Assembly: GCF_037038585.1 (NCBI RefSeq)
Contig: NC_092520.1
Span: 190,878,604-190,942,603 of the forward strand
Length of the DNA: 64,000 nt
Origin: Patagioenas fasciata
Taxonomy: Eukaryota; Chordata; Aves; Columbiformes; Columbidae
Reading direction: 5' to 3'
Within the stretch, counting starts at the first letter, position 1, and the number at the start of each line of letters is the position of its first letter. The notes beneath the pieces are model-generated. The model saw nothing but the letters and a program-made list of their open reading frames with translations, was not told the origin of the DNA and searched no databases. Positions 1 to 29,503 of the stretch are shown here, piece after piece. Made by a program: the position numbers and the translations under genes.

Positions 1-196
1 CCACACTCTGGGGCAAAGCCATCTCAGGTGATGGTCTCACCAACTGGATTAGTTGGCACCAAATTCCAAGCTTCACAAAAAGTACAGTGTCCAGAGCCCA
101 TTAAAAACCAGGACATGACCGAAAACTGACTGTTGCTAAAGTAACAACTTTACTAAGAACATCTTGGCAGAACTACCCACTACCTGACAACCTTAC

Positions 197-17098
<16,902 letters not shown>

Positions 17099-17106
17099 GG
17101 TGAAGC

Positions 17107-19223
17107 CTGATGGCAGCAAAGACAAAGCAGTAAAATAATACATGTATATGTGGGCTTCAGACATTGTTTGTGCAAAAGTTCTGGTCTCCTTTAACATCTG
17201 CTGTAAAACACAAACCACATACTTTATAGTCTAGTTACACCCTGCTTTTGTGAGACATGAATTTATGTTCAATGCATTTTGTGGCATCTCAGTTTGGCAG
17301 GATGTCATTACAGAAACAGATTATTTGTACTACAGTACAGGAAGGCTTTTAATGTGTCCAGTGAACCAAGTTTTTAGTTACATGGCTTAAAAAGAATGGT
17401 GGAAACTTAAAGATACCAATTAAATTAATTTGCCAGCATAAACATGAAAAGACTAATCAAAGTTTGCATTAAGAACAGTAAGAAGTAACACACTGAAAGA
17501 AAACAGAACACAGGCTATAATGCAAACAGTTGACTAAAGGAGAAAGGCAAATATACTAATTCTTACACAAGCTGAAAATGGAAAATAAGGACAAGACCTT
17601 AACCATTGCTTAGCAGTCAGCATATGGGTGGCCAGGAGCAACAGCTTTTCTCCCTACTTAAAATTTTACTCAAAGTGGAAAAGTTTCATCAGGACATATT
17701 CGCACTGCAGAGTGGGAATTATTTTTATTTTCTCTCTCCTCCTCTTCACTCCCAGTGAAGCATATGTGCCACTGCGCAGCTCTGCAGTGAATAGCAAGGG
17801 CTCTGCACAGGTCCAGCACCAAATACCTGGGAGCCTACGGACTTCAGATATCTATGCAATTAAAAGATGTGGACCTCAAAGACAGAGGCTTCAAAGATGT
17901 GAAGTTTGTTTCCAAAGCAATTTAACTGATAATTACATAAATCTCTGTATCCAAATAAACTGGAAAATCCTGATTGTCCTCATGCCTGTCTTGTAAAATC
18001 TCTCAATACCTAAGCCTTAAGAAGTTCTATTTAACTCGAGGTGTGCTTAAACAGAAAAATTATAATGCTAAGGAATAAATAAACACAAGCACACGGTCCT
18101 CTACATTAGCTCTGAGTGTGGTCTTCCTGCCATCACTAAATTTGTCCATCAGCAGAAGTTACTGTAAAGAAGTTGGAATTACTTTATGACACTGCTCTTC
18201 AGCATGGTAAAAGGATCTTCAGACAGCAGGTCAGCACCTCTCAAAAGCAGAAGTCTTGCCACACAATGTCACTGTTACTGCACACTAAAATGTAATGATG
18301 GGAGCAGTTCCTATGGAGAAATCAGTGCACTGTACACCTCACACCCAAGCCTGCAGTGAAGCAAATTTCTCTCATACAAGGAGTCCCACAGGAAGAAAAA
18401 TGCCACTTTTGGGAGGGAATTACCTGTCCCGCACTTACAGGGTTACAGGGGAACGAGGGCAGTAAGCAAACACTCCGTGTGACGTCTGGCAGGCCAGAAG
18501 CTCTTTTGCACGCCTCCCTGTGTATGCTCGGGCTTAGCCACAGAGATACGGATACCCTGCTGCAAAAGTGAAAACAACTTGAGAATTCAAAGCCTGCAAA
18601 CCTGGTGAACCCTCCCCGGCCTCCTCTGCACGTCAGCTGAGCCAGAGAGATGAACCGTGCCGGCTCTTCAGCACCCAGGCTGCGTGTGGGACCTGTTCCA
18701 CACAACACCGAGCTGCACTGACGCTAAAATAATGTCAAGAAATATAACAAAGAAAAAACAAAACAAAACAATAAAACAACAACAAACAAAAAACAAACAA
18801 AACCAAAATAGCCATGCATTTGATTACAGTACACAATTTGAATATGACCCTGTTTCTAGAGTGAGTTGAATGCACTTACGCGTTAACTTGCGCCTCCACT
18901 TATTACTTGAGACCCAGTTAAACTAAAGCGCCCGTCCCCCTGAGCCGGCAGCTGTGGGTCTCACGGGGTCCCTCCCGCCAGGAAGGACGATGCGCAGGAT
19001 TAAATACACGTCCCCACGGAGGGAGACAGCGGCCGCGGGCAGCCGGGCGGGGGGAGCCGCGCAGCCAGCGGGCGGCAGTGGTCTCGGGAGGCCGGGGCGA
19101 AGCGGCCGCCCCGCCAGCAGCGCTGCCCGCGCCTGGGAGCACCCGGCCGCGCTCGCTGCCCGGGGCAGCGCCGGGCACGGCCGCGGGGGAGGCGGCGGGA
19201 GCGGCGGGCAGCGCGGTACGTAC
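17107..19223 (-). other. AASS: AASS intron 1 (2.1 kb)
   Basis: Separates untranslated exon 1 from the start-codon exon. It contains an A-rich (CAAA/CAA)n simple repeat at about 18741-18810. Its 5' end lies in the CpG island. Confidence 0.55.
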
Positions 19224-19690
19224 CTCAAGCAGCTGGGGCAGCACGGCCGCTGGGTGCGCTCCCCCTCCGGCCCGCAGCCGGAGCCCTGCCGACGCCCAGG
19301 GCGGCAGCCAACCGCGAGCCGCCCTCCGGGTACAGCCTTCGCTGCCCGCCAATGGGAAGGGGCGCTGGCCGTGGCGTCACGGCGGGACTGACACGCCCCC
19401 TCACCGCCCCGCGGTCGTGACAGGCCTCGCGCCCCGCCAACCCCCTCCGGCGCCTGACGGGGTCCCGGGGGTGACCCGGACCGGGGGGCAGTGGCGCCGG
19501 AGGGACCCCCCCGCGACCCACAGCAGGCCTTGGCAGGCTTCCGCAGCTTCACAGCGATCCCCCAACGCGGGTACAGCCGCCGCCGCCAGCACCCCGCACA
19601 GGGACCTCCCCGCGCCGTGCCCGGAGTGTGGCCGGGCACAGGCCGCACCTGACCCCCACACAGCCCCACCGGCCCCGTCTGCACGCCTTT
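18930..19690 (-). promoter_or_regulatory. AASS: AASS CpG-island promoter
   Basis: Very GC- and CpG-rich block between AT-rich flanks, spanning non-coding exon 1. On the minus strand an inverted CCAAT box (ATTGG read on the other strand) lies at 19349-19353, and a GTGACGCC CRE-like half site lies just upstream at about 19373-19380. No TATA box is evident, which fits a broad housekeeping-type promoter. The transcription start is inferred to lie about 19.25-19.34 kb. Overlapping open frames on both strands here are products of high GC, not genes. Confidence 0.75.
19224..19335 (-). other. AASS: AASS non-coding exon 1 (5' UTR; 5' end approximate)
   Basis: The minus strand reads GCTTGAG|GTACGT with the donor after 19224, a good splice donor inside the promoter CpG island. 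It joins to the acceptor at 17107 ahead of the start-codon exon. Vertebrate AASS genes have an untranslated first exon, so this is the expected arrangement. The 5' end is not visible in sequence. I placed it just downstream of the CCAAT box. Confidence 0.55.
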
Positions 19691-20632
19691 TGTGTAACAC
19701 GTCGGCTCAAATTATTTGTGGACGTTCAGTCACGTTGTTCCTTTAAAGTGTCTTTAACATGTTACAAGAAAAGGTAAAAGTTGTTTTGTCTGACCAATGG
19801 AAATGGTACATGATTTGTTACGTGTGCTGTTGCCAGTTTTCAGTTGGAACTTGGGCCTTGAGTCAGGTCCTTCATGCTGGGCCTCAGCTGCTAAGTTGGC
19901 TCATCACAAATAGTGACGGGATGTTGTAACTGTAAATCACGACAATTACGACAGTGTAAGAAACCAAAGCAAAGCCACATGCTGGGTTTGTAGGGTGAGG
20001 AAGAGCTTTCCTGTCAGAGGAAGGACGGCTGCACAGTGGGGCAAGCACACCTCGGTGGGTCTCCAGATGACAGGTGTAGCTGCTGTTACCAGTTTCTCTT
20101 AGCATACGTGAGGACCTGGCTGCAGACCTCAAGAACATGAGGCGTTGTATCTGCACTCAGCAGAGCAACAAGGACCAAATGGTCTCAAGAGGATTTGTTG
20201 TCATCCCACTGCCACAGCAAGGTTGTGCCATGATGAGGGATAAGTCGGAGCTGTGGCGCAGCCTGCTCCACCTATACTAGCCGCTAACACTTGAACTCTT
20301 CTTCAGTGAGAGTGAAATTTTGATGGTACTGTCACTACATGGCTTTAGAGGTACCGATTCATAGCTTACTTGCTCCTTATATTTTTCTTAATTTTCTTTA
20401 AAACGTGCCCTTTTTTCATTACATGACCCTGAACGTTTCCCTCTCCTTCTCCACCTGCTTCTAAAGGCAAAGTTTGACTAACAATGATAATCAGTAACTT
20501 CAGTTCCCTGATTTAGATCCAAGTATTTTCCTAACTCATTAAGGCAGGACATGAGAACCAGAAAACAGCATCAAAGCTTCATCTGCACTTCAGGTTTGCT
20601 GCTGAAATACGAATTACATGGGAAGGTGAGCA

Positions 20633-20778
20633 TAGGGAATGAGACCCAGAATGGATCAGCAGAGATTTGAGGGGTGAAAGGAGGTAAGGACTGAGGGAGA
20701 AGACCCATATTCTATTATTTCAGAGACTGGTAGATGAATATTAGGGAGTGAGACCTGGAATGGATCAGCAGAGATTTT
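20633..20778 (+). repeat. Direct repeat pair, 37 bp, spaced 109 bp
   Basis: Copies at 20633-20669 and 20742-20778 share GGATCAGCAGAGATTT and differ at a few positions. The flanks are only weakly alike, so this is probably an old local tandem duplication. Confidence 0.7.
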
Positions 20779-21859
20779 GAAGGTTTAATGCCTCAGCGGA
20801 ATGGATGAGTACAAAGTCTTTCCACTCACTAACTCCCACTCTTCCCTGCCTGATCTCAGTGTCCAGAACCTTCTACAGTCTGCCTCATCTTCCTGCAGGA
20901 TCTTCAACCCTTTGCTTTCCTTGCTGAAAAAGAAACCTACTTTCTCCAGCTAACACCTGGACCCTTATTTTCCTCAGCTCTCTGAGGTATGAGGTCTGTA
21001 GCGCACCCATCCCTGTGGAAGCTCTTGTCCATCCTTCTGCTCTTCTTGGGAAGACGTCCATTGCAGTGGGTGGGGACTGGGTCCATAGGTGGGAAGAAGT
21101 GACAGGGAGGGCTAAAAGGACTTGAAGGGCACTGCATTTTGGAGTCCTTCTGCCGTAAGAACAAGGACAGTAACTGTTCTTGGTTTCCAACCAAATAGAA
21201 GTAAATTAAAAAGCTACAAAAGGAGCAACAATAACAACAAAGACTTTCTGGATCAGAAGACAGGTTGTCAAGAAACTGTCTGTGAACATACAAGGGATTG
21301 CAGACTGACCCCTGGCGTGGGCTCAGAGGAAACTGTACCTCTCAACCACCCTATGACCATCAGCTTGGACAGGAAGCGAAGGCTCCAATGTATGAACCAG
21401 TTTCACCTGAATATTGAGGACCGAAAAGGATTTGGTTAGATTTCTCTGTCAAGCTGTAAGAGACATGAAGAGTCTTATGTTCCCTTTGGTTCCAAGAAAC
21501 AGTGAGATACAACAAGCTCTTTAATTGGCCCTGAAGACTTTAGGTAATACTGCTGTTGCACAAGGGCATTGTGTATGTACCCACAATGTATAATTTCCAT
21601 TTTTTGGGCTTAATAAAGCACAAATATGAATCACGTGTAGAATATAAATATATCCATGCCTTTTAGAAATTGTATCCTTTTTTTTGTTTCATTGATAAAA
21701 TTTGCTGAAACTGCTTCATTGGAGGCAAATTCAGTTGAAATGCAGAAAGTGTACTCTCAATACAAAACTACAAGAATCATGCCATTCTTCAGTCCTTCCA
21801 CTCAATGATTATAAACTACTCATAAGAACTGATTTTTCAGAGTTTTTTTTTCATTTTAT

Positions 21860-22230
21860 GATTTAATGCAAATATGGACTTTTGCAATAATGGAATTGTT
21901 GGTATGTGCAAAGCCGATTGTTCTTATCTTTACTCATTCACAAAATTCAACTGAAATATGACCATCCTTCTTGCAAAAGCATATAATTATTTGGTGGTTG
22001 TAGAATTTAATTCAACCATGACACTGAAAAAAATGCTATGCTGATGGTCTCTCATAGTTTTGTGTAATTTTGTAATATTGATTACTTCATATTGTAAACT
22101 AGTATAAAGTACATGGCTGAATCCATCATTATACTTTTGTGTAGCCTGTCTAATTAATAAAGGTATGTTAGGAGCTGCTTTTTTTGTCTAATGAATTGGA
22201 AACCAAACCACGATGAATTTATTGCAGTAA
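21860..22230. promoter_or_regulatory. Candidate conserved non-coding element (AT-rich)
   Basis: Long AT-rich stretch without simple repeats, with many homeodomain-type and TGCAAA/TTGCAAT-type words such as GCATATAATTATTTGG. Judged only from its texture. Conservation was not tested. Confidence 0.25.
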
Positions 22231-25165
22231 GTTGACTTCAGCCAATCTACTTGAAGGAGTTTTTCATTACTATTTTCTAAGTTTTCAATTTTATTTGAAG
22301 TTCTTTCTTCAAGTAAGATGTTATCTCAAGATTGTCTACTTTAGTTTCTGTGGGTTTAGTGCCTAATTATTTCTCAGTACTCTTCTAACTTTTGCACATA
22401 GGAAACAGAACCCAGAGAGATGAAGAACGAAACCCACAATATGCTCTGTCTTGCACTGGAGTTCCCAGGCCTGAGCCGGGAGCTCAGCCTTTGTACTGCA
22501 AGGAAACGTGTGGAGAAACGTATTTCCAGAAACTGAGCAGGAGCCATCATGCCGGGAGCAGGCACTGTGCCTGAACCTCGTGCTGCTCAGAAAGGAGCTG
22601 ACTTGTTTGCCCAGAGCTGTCAGCTGTGGGCTTTCCCCAGACATTCAGCATCTGTGTCAGGCCAGGTCTGCCTCTCCAATGGCAATGTCACATCCATACC
22701 CTCCCTTGTCTCGCAGGCTCCAGTTTGGCCACCAGCCAAACGCTTAGAGCACTCTGCTAGAGAGTTGAGGGCTCTTTTCAAAGTTGCAGTGTCGGTCAAA
22801 ACATTGACTTAAAAGCACTTGTCTGGTAGCATAAGCACTAGAAAATTGGGGTTTCTAAGGTAAGCCTCTTTCCGCTTCTTATATTGGAAGATACTGTGTG
22901 TAATTGACTACTTATAACTGAAAGGTCCTGTATCTGAGTCACCACTGAATGCCATAACTACTGTGATGGTAATAAAAAAACTTTTTACAAGTTCCCACTG
23001 TCCTTTGTGGGGGACACGATATGATCTAGACACCTGCTGGACTGGCTCCCATAGATGAGAAGGGTAGTCTGATTCCTAATTTGAAAGGGTTGCTTGGATA
23101 ATATGTAGGAGTGAAGCTCCAATCAGCTCTGCAGACACAACTGGATTTAAGGGACAGTCACTAAACCCTTTTTTTAACAGCAGAGCATTTAACTTTCAAA
23201 TCATTTCTGTTTGAATTTTTATTTTGAGATTCCTTCTTGTGTATATGAAAGAGACTTCACTTTTAGCTAAAAACCTATATATGCCATTTCACTTGGGGTC
23301 AAAGTATTCTTTGCATAATTTGCAAGTATTGGGGTTTATACATTTTAAGTTACTGATCCTTTGTGGGTGTTATTCTAGGGAAATGAAATTCCAGGCTGGG
23401 CCAAAACAGTCAGCAAACCAGTGATCCATCTGCCTCTGTTCACAAAGATGTATTTGGTGACTCTGGCTGTATCCAATGTAAGCAGAAGAAGCAGAACAAG
23501 TAAGGACATGAATGAGATCTCTGCCAAAATGCCTATCAGAGAGTTGATTTCTGCTACAGATTTGCTGCCTCTGTGAAGGGAGACTGAGAATTTTATCAGC
23601 ACCATTTAAGTCTCTTCCTGCATCTAAAACAGACCAGGTGAACTGCACTCCAAAAGTGCCTGTTGTGCTCCATAGAGAAACAGGCAGCCTAAATAACCAC
23701 AGTGGACTCATGCTGTGACAGTATAAAGCCAGGTAAGATAAATCCCACCTGCACTGTGCTGTGTTCCAGATAGGGATGGCAGAATTGCTTAAAAAGAACA
23801 AAACAAACCCGGAATTGAGGTTTTATGAAACACGCTAATATGTAATTGGAGCTGTTTTCTGTAATAAACACCTCCTGGTTTTGGTGGACTGTGATTCCAT
23901 CTGTCTGACAATCCCTAATTATAAGGTCTAATTCTTACCCAGCTGGAACACTTTTTACTCAGCACTGTAGGGGAGTGCTGACTTCCATTACAGTAACAAT
24001 AAACTCCTAGAGCACCTAGAGAGAGGTGGACTTCACAGATTTTATTCTCAGAATATCAAGGATAAATCTTGAGTCCATTGAAGTCGATGAAAACCTCACA
24101 CCAGCTTCTGCTGGGCCAGGGTTTCTCCTTAGCTCTCAAATGAACAGGGGAATTGGCATCCTGAAGGGATTTTTGCAGACTGTGTATCTACCTGTCAAAC
24201 TCTGTTTCTCATTTAATTCTGATTTTAAACTGCAGAGATCAAGAAGTTCCAAGAAGCTTTCAGGCTTTCAGTCAGAATGAGGCTATTGAAAAACATGACC
24301 TTTTATTCAAAAGCTACTACCTGCAGTGGCTGTTGACTGCCACTGTGAATACTGACCTCACAGCAGAGTACTAGACATCACTGAACAGCACCGAGTGTTG
24401 TGTTCTCTGCAATCATGTAGAGAATATATTTACATTCCTATTGCCCAGTAGGGGAAATTGCCATCTCTCAGGGCTTACAACAACCCCAAAGAAAGGTCTT
24501 CTACTTTTAGTAACACCTAAGGCATAGGATATATCTGTTCGCATTTGTGCGCACTCCAATTTCCAGTAGCATCATATGTACCCATGATCACCATAAAACT
24601 TTGTATTTTTGCATTTGCAGGGCAGATTTAGACTGCATCTGGTGCCCTTTTGAGTAATTCTCCTAATTCCTAAGACCCCAGGTAAGTATTTTTAAATTGC
24701 TGTGCGAATAAACCTAAACACGGAAAATTACAGCCTGTGATATCAAATTAGTGAATTGAGTCATTAGAAGAGAAGTAGTAGGTTCATTGCAAGAATGCAG
24801 CAGCTCAGCTAAAATAACCTGTCTGAAATATACTTCCATAAGAATCTTCGTTGAGTCTATTAATCAAACTTACCAAGGCTTGTGCTAGTAGGGTTTTAAA
24901 GTCAATAATAATCTACCATGAAGTGTGGATCTATAGTGTGAATAAAATCAAAACTGAGACCTTCTTTTGAGAGAATCAGGGTTTAGCACTTAAGGAGTCC
25001 ATTAAAGCAATTATGCCATAGCTGCATGAAAAGTGCAACCTTGCTTCTGTAGCTCCTTCAGCAAATAATGGTTATCCCTGCTTTATCTCCTCCAACAGTG
25101 ATTTGTCTCTGCCAGAAAGTGCTGGCCTTCTTCTGAAAAAAACACAACAAAAATCAGCAGCTTTT

Positions 25166-25340
25166 TTCATTTATTTAGCACTTTCCATTTTTGTGCCACC
25201 AATGTCTTTATCAATTTGGTGGTAGGAGAATGTGCATTATTCACATTTTAAAGCTGAGAAAACTGACACAAAAATTATGGTTCAGGCCACAATTCACGAT
25301 CAGATCAGTGTCAGAACAGAAGGTCAGGACTTCTTGACTA
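25166..25340 (-). repeat. MIR-like SINE remnant (reverse orientation)
   Basis: The plus strand shows the reverse-complement MIR signature: TTTAGCACTTTCC, then ATTATTCACATTTTAAAG with GAGAAAACTGACACA, then a decayed GCCACAATTCA stretch. Old and diverged. Confidence 0.55.
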
Positions 25341-25924
25341 ATGTTTTTTTGCAAGAGTTCTTAATTCTTTATAGGCCTCTGAAATCAGAGATTGAAAAAT
25401 TATTTCCACAAAAGCATGAAAATAGTAAGTAGTATGTAATGTGTATAGACAGGTTCTAGACCAGTACAACTATCTCTGTTGCCATCTTGTAAAACAGAAC
25501 TGAGCTGGTGAAAATAAATAGGTGGGGTTTTTTTTAGTGAGGATACTTTTCATTCTCCAGTACAACTTGGCAGACTCAAAAAACTGAAGGTGTGTGCGGG
25601 GACGGGAACAAAGTGGGGTGGGGATGGGAGGAGGCAAAGAAGATGCCTGCTTAAGCCATGATTGCTGATTGAAAAAAAGTTGTGTTAGACTGTTGCCTCG
25701 GTATGCTGGGGTTCACTTTCCACAGAGAAGTAAATATTAAAGCATATCCTTTAAATGCAGGGTGTAACCGAAATTTTACCCAAGGCTTAACAACCAGCTG
25801 TGCACTAAAAAAGAACAAATAAGGACACAAATGATTGAAAAGAGCCATATCATAAATTCTCCTGCTTCCATTGCTTCCTTTATCTAATAAGAAAAATACC
25901 AAGGTACAGAAAAGAGTTTGTCTG

Positions 25925-26160
25925 TTTGATTACACAAGTAAATAAAAATATTTCAGTTGGCAGCCGGTGTGTAGCAAAGCTAATATTGACCTCAGAGCTA
26001 TATAAATAAAATGCTCTGATTGCTTTATGCAATATGTCCCTGTGTAATAAATGGATCTCGCTGATTGTGGTTTATTATGATAGCCCACCAAAATGTAAGG
26101 TTATATTGTATATAAATAACTGGGTTTATTTTAGCTAGTCTATAATGTTATTGGAAGTGG
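25925..26160. promoter_or_regulatory. Candidate conserved non-coding enhancer
   Basis: Block with dense transcription-factor-like words and no repeat: TTTATGCAATATG, GGTTTATTATGATAGCCC, TATAAATAAC. It resembles known vertebrate conserved elements around developmental genes. FEZF1, 25 kb away, would be the natural target. No alignment was possible. Confidence 0.3.
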
Positions 26161-29100
26161 AGATGAGGATGCAGTTGTCACCAGATTTTCTTATATTCTG
26201 ATCAAAATTCTTCTTTGAGATCAAAAACAGTTAAAATTGAACATACTGAGATTACCCATTACATGTAGTTGAGATTAGCTCTATCTCTTCATCAACTTCA
26301 TCAAGGGAAGAGGCCTCTGGTTGGAGTTGCAGCTTCCTGTAAGACAAGAAGCCCAACTGCATTTTGACTTACACAAGGAAATTTCTTTATAGTTGTCTAT
26401 GGTTGTTGAATTCAAAACCGATTCTCTAAACATAACATGACGTATTTTCATGTATAGCAAACACAAATGGATTACAAATCTCCACATCTAATTAACCTTT
26501 TCTTCCAAGTTTTACTAGATGATTCTCATCTGGTCAAAATGTCACCTGTCACAATGTCACAGACACTGTCTGCTGAAGAGGTAAATATCAAGTTATGTCC
26601 TTTTGATCCTTAGCTCTGGAACTGTGAAGGACAAATGAGAAAACAGACTTGATGTGCAGGTTGTAAGTATGTTATTTGCCATTTCACAATAGTACCATTA
26701 TTAGTGCTTCTTTAAGAAATGAGACCTTTGCTGTCTTCCTTTCCTCTGAGGTCCCCAACAGCTCTGGTAACTCTGTATAGTCAGCAGAATCAAAATATTA
26801 TGAGGAAGAAGATCTGATGGCCCTAAAAGTAATAAAGTGTCATCTTTGTTTCTGCCTCTCCCTCTTGCTTATGAAAAGAACCAAATGAGTAAAGTGCAGA
26901 GTTTTAAGCCCTCTGTCGTGGGCAGAGCATAATTGCAATACTTTTACTGGAATCACCTTCATGATAGAATTATGGAGGACAAAACTCCACTCTAGCATCA
27001 TCACAACTACTTCACTCTTCTCTAGCAGCTCAAAATCTTTAACAATTTTGAGCACTTCTCAGCAGCAGCCATGTGATTCTTCTGTGACAAAATGAAAATA
27101 CATTGGTGTGTGCCATGGTAATTTCTGCATCCCTTCTGAGAAAGAGTCAGAGGAGCTAGCTTTGAATACACAAGACATAAGGATCCTAACTACTATGAAG
27201 AAAATTAACTCAATCCCAACACGCTCTACAGAGGGAATACAAGGGACGCAAACAGGTCATAGATTAAAAAATCTGATGCCAGGAATATTTTCCTATCTTT
27301 TTCATCCCTCTGTTTTGCTACATGAATTTTATGTCCCAGGTTCCTTCTCCCTTGCAGACAATTCTACCCTTCCAGGAGTCTGCCCAGGAACCTGACACAT
27401 GAAATGCTTATTTTCTGCTACCCTTTAAAAACACTTCTGTTCCCCATAAATACTTCATAAAACATCATACCGTTAACCAAGGCACATTATCTTCTCTGTG
27501 ATTTCCACTATTTAGATTATAGACGCACTACATAAGTGTATGTGAACATATTTATGTGCACTTACACACATACAAACACATGCATGTATGCATACTCATG
27601 TTCTGTGTCTTCATCTTATTCAGGAAAGCATTTAAAATACATCCAGCACACACATTTGGAGAATAAAAAATGTACTGAAAACCAGTATGCCACATAAATT
27701 GTTCAGTAAGTGTGAGAGGATTAAAAGCTTCATTTTGTGTTTATGGAATCAAATCTTTGTGTCTCAGCTGTGTGCATCCCATATCATAAGATAATGAATA
27801 GTTCCATAGCAACAAAAGTCTACCACTAAACCATTACCTTGATTTCAATTCTTGAACATAAGAACACAAAAACCAGAAATACCAGACCTAAATTTGAGAT
27901 AATAGCAGCGATTTAAATAGGCTGGTTCAGAGTATCTCTTTAATCAGAAAATTAAAATGTTTATCATTCTATCACTAAGAAGGACATTAGAATGAATCAA
28001 ATAAGGCTGCTTTTCTGTTCACAAATTAAATATTGTTTACGTAATTACGAAGTGTTGGAGCCACCTCAGCAATTTTTAGTAATTGGGATATTGCTTTAAC
28101 ATTGATGTAGAATTCAAATTACTAATGGTTTTGACACTATTCATCAAAATACAAGAAAGGGTCCACCTATTAGGGAGATCAAGATGGAGAACAACAGCAT
28201 GTATTAACTGACTCGAAAGCAAATGTTTTTGGTACTAAAAGAAATTCTAATAAATGATCAAAATCAAGGCACAGGATGCAACTCCATTTGTTAGTGGTCA
28301 ATAACAAACTAAGAAAAAATCTCCTGCTATTCAAAGTGATTATAGAACCATTTTCTCTCTCAAATATTAGAAACCACATTCCCAAAGAATTAAAACAAAC
28401 TCCACGTTCCTTTTAACAAGAGTACACTATTCTTCTGATGTGAGGTCTTACAGTTTGCCTATTAGTTTCCATATGCGTAAAAAACAACTGCATGCTTTCC
28501 TCACAGCAACATCCCTGGAGACTTCAAGAGGTAAGACACTGAAAGTAAAGATATGTATATAAAGATATATAATTAAATATAGTTCTTATGAAATTCTTGA
28601 AGCATTTAGCAATGTCCCATCTGCTCTTTTTCCTCAAATACCCACATAACAATCATAGTTGATCTCTCCTCCAGACACAACACTCAAAAACGCTGAAGTA
28701 TATTAGTATTCCAAGTGTAGTCACACTATTCCCTTGAGGTCCAAGGGGCCCAGTTCTCAGTTATATTTATATCCTTTTAACTACTTTGCAGTGTAGTGGG
28801 CTTCTAAAACCATTCAAATGCGTATAAACAGCCCCTCTGAGAATAACCTTTGTCTGAGTTTCTTTTTCTGGTACAGTACTGGGGCAGGATAGCAGAGCAT
28901 CCCTCTTCCCAGAGTCCTATGCCAGGAGACAGCAGGAGGCCGTAGGTAGCACAGGAGCCTGTTTGGCAATCAGTGATCTAGAACTGTGCTCTGGTTTCCA
29001 GACCTCGTGCAGAATACTTTAGATATTTACAGCATCCATAACCACTATTAAAAAAAAAAAAAAAGCAGGAGTCAACTACATGGTGACAAAAGCATCAGTG

Positions 29101-29438
29101 GTGCTTTATTCAGAAGCTGGACCCTTTCGCTATGTGTCTGCAGGGATGAAAACGCAGCAGTGATGAGCCGGAGTTTGCCATACCTTCCCAGCTATTTTCC
29201 AGAGCAGAGTATAATATAGTATTTTGGTCTAAAGCTGACTGAATGTTATTATGCTTCAAGAGAATACTTTGCCAGAAATGCCAAACCATGGAGAGAATTT
29301 TTCTATGGGTACATACATATGTATGCATATAAATAGCGTATGCGTGTGTATGTATATACAGAGGGATGATCTTCTGAATTTAATTAAAATAATGCAATAT
29401 AACAATTTTGCTTTCCCAGAAGAAAATGCAGTAGATTA

Positions 29439-29503
29439 TCACAGAATCATAAAATCATTTAGGTTGGAGAAGATCCTTAAGATCATCAAGTCCAACCATT
29501 ACA
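29439..29503 (-). repeat. CR1 LINE 3'-end fragment (65 bp)
   Basis: The plus strand shows the reverse complement of an avian CR1 3' end: AGAATCATAAAATCAT repeats, then GGTTGGAGAAGATCC and ATCATCAAGTCCAACCATTA. Sense orientation is therefore minus. It stops abruptly, as 5'-truncated CR1 copies do. It is the clearest young-type retroelement in the window. Confidence 0.85.

Larger units (their letters stand above)
19747..24999. other. Gene desert, AASS-proximal part
   Basis: No gene recognised. The longest open frames (up to 143 aa at 23.4-23.8 kb, minus) have no start or homology support. Holds a 37-bp direct repeat at 20.6-20.8 kb and an AT-rich conserved-looking block at 21.86-22.23 kb, each listed separately. 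Confidence 0.6.
25000..29438. other. Gene desert, central part 1
   Basis: No gene recognised. Contains the MIR-like remnant, a candidate regulatory block at 25.93-26.16 kb, a homeodomain/forkhead-word-rich stretch at 28.02-28.13 kb, and alternating TG/CA-type low-complexity DNA near 27.56-27.60 kb and 29.31-29.36 kb. Confidence 0.6.

Noticed and set aside
18918-19746. Open frames of 98-253 aa on both strands at 19 kb
   Set aside because: They overlap in many phases within the AASS CpG island, are Pro/Arg/Gly/Ala-rich, and follow from the lack of AT-rich stop codons.
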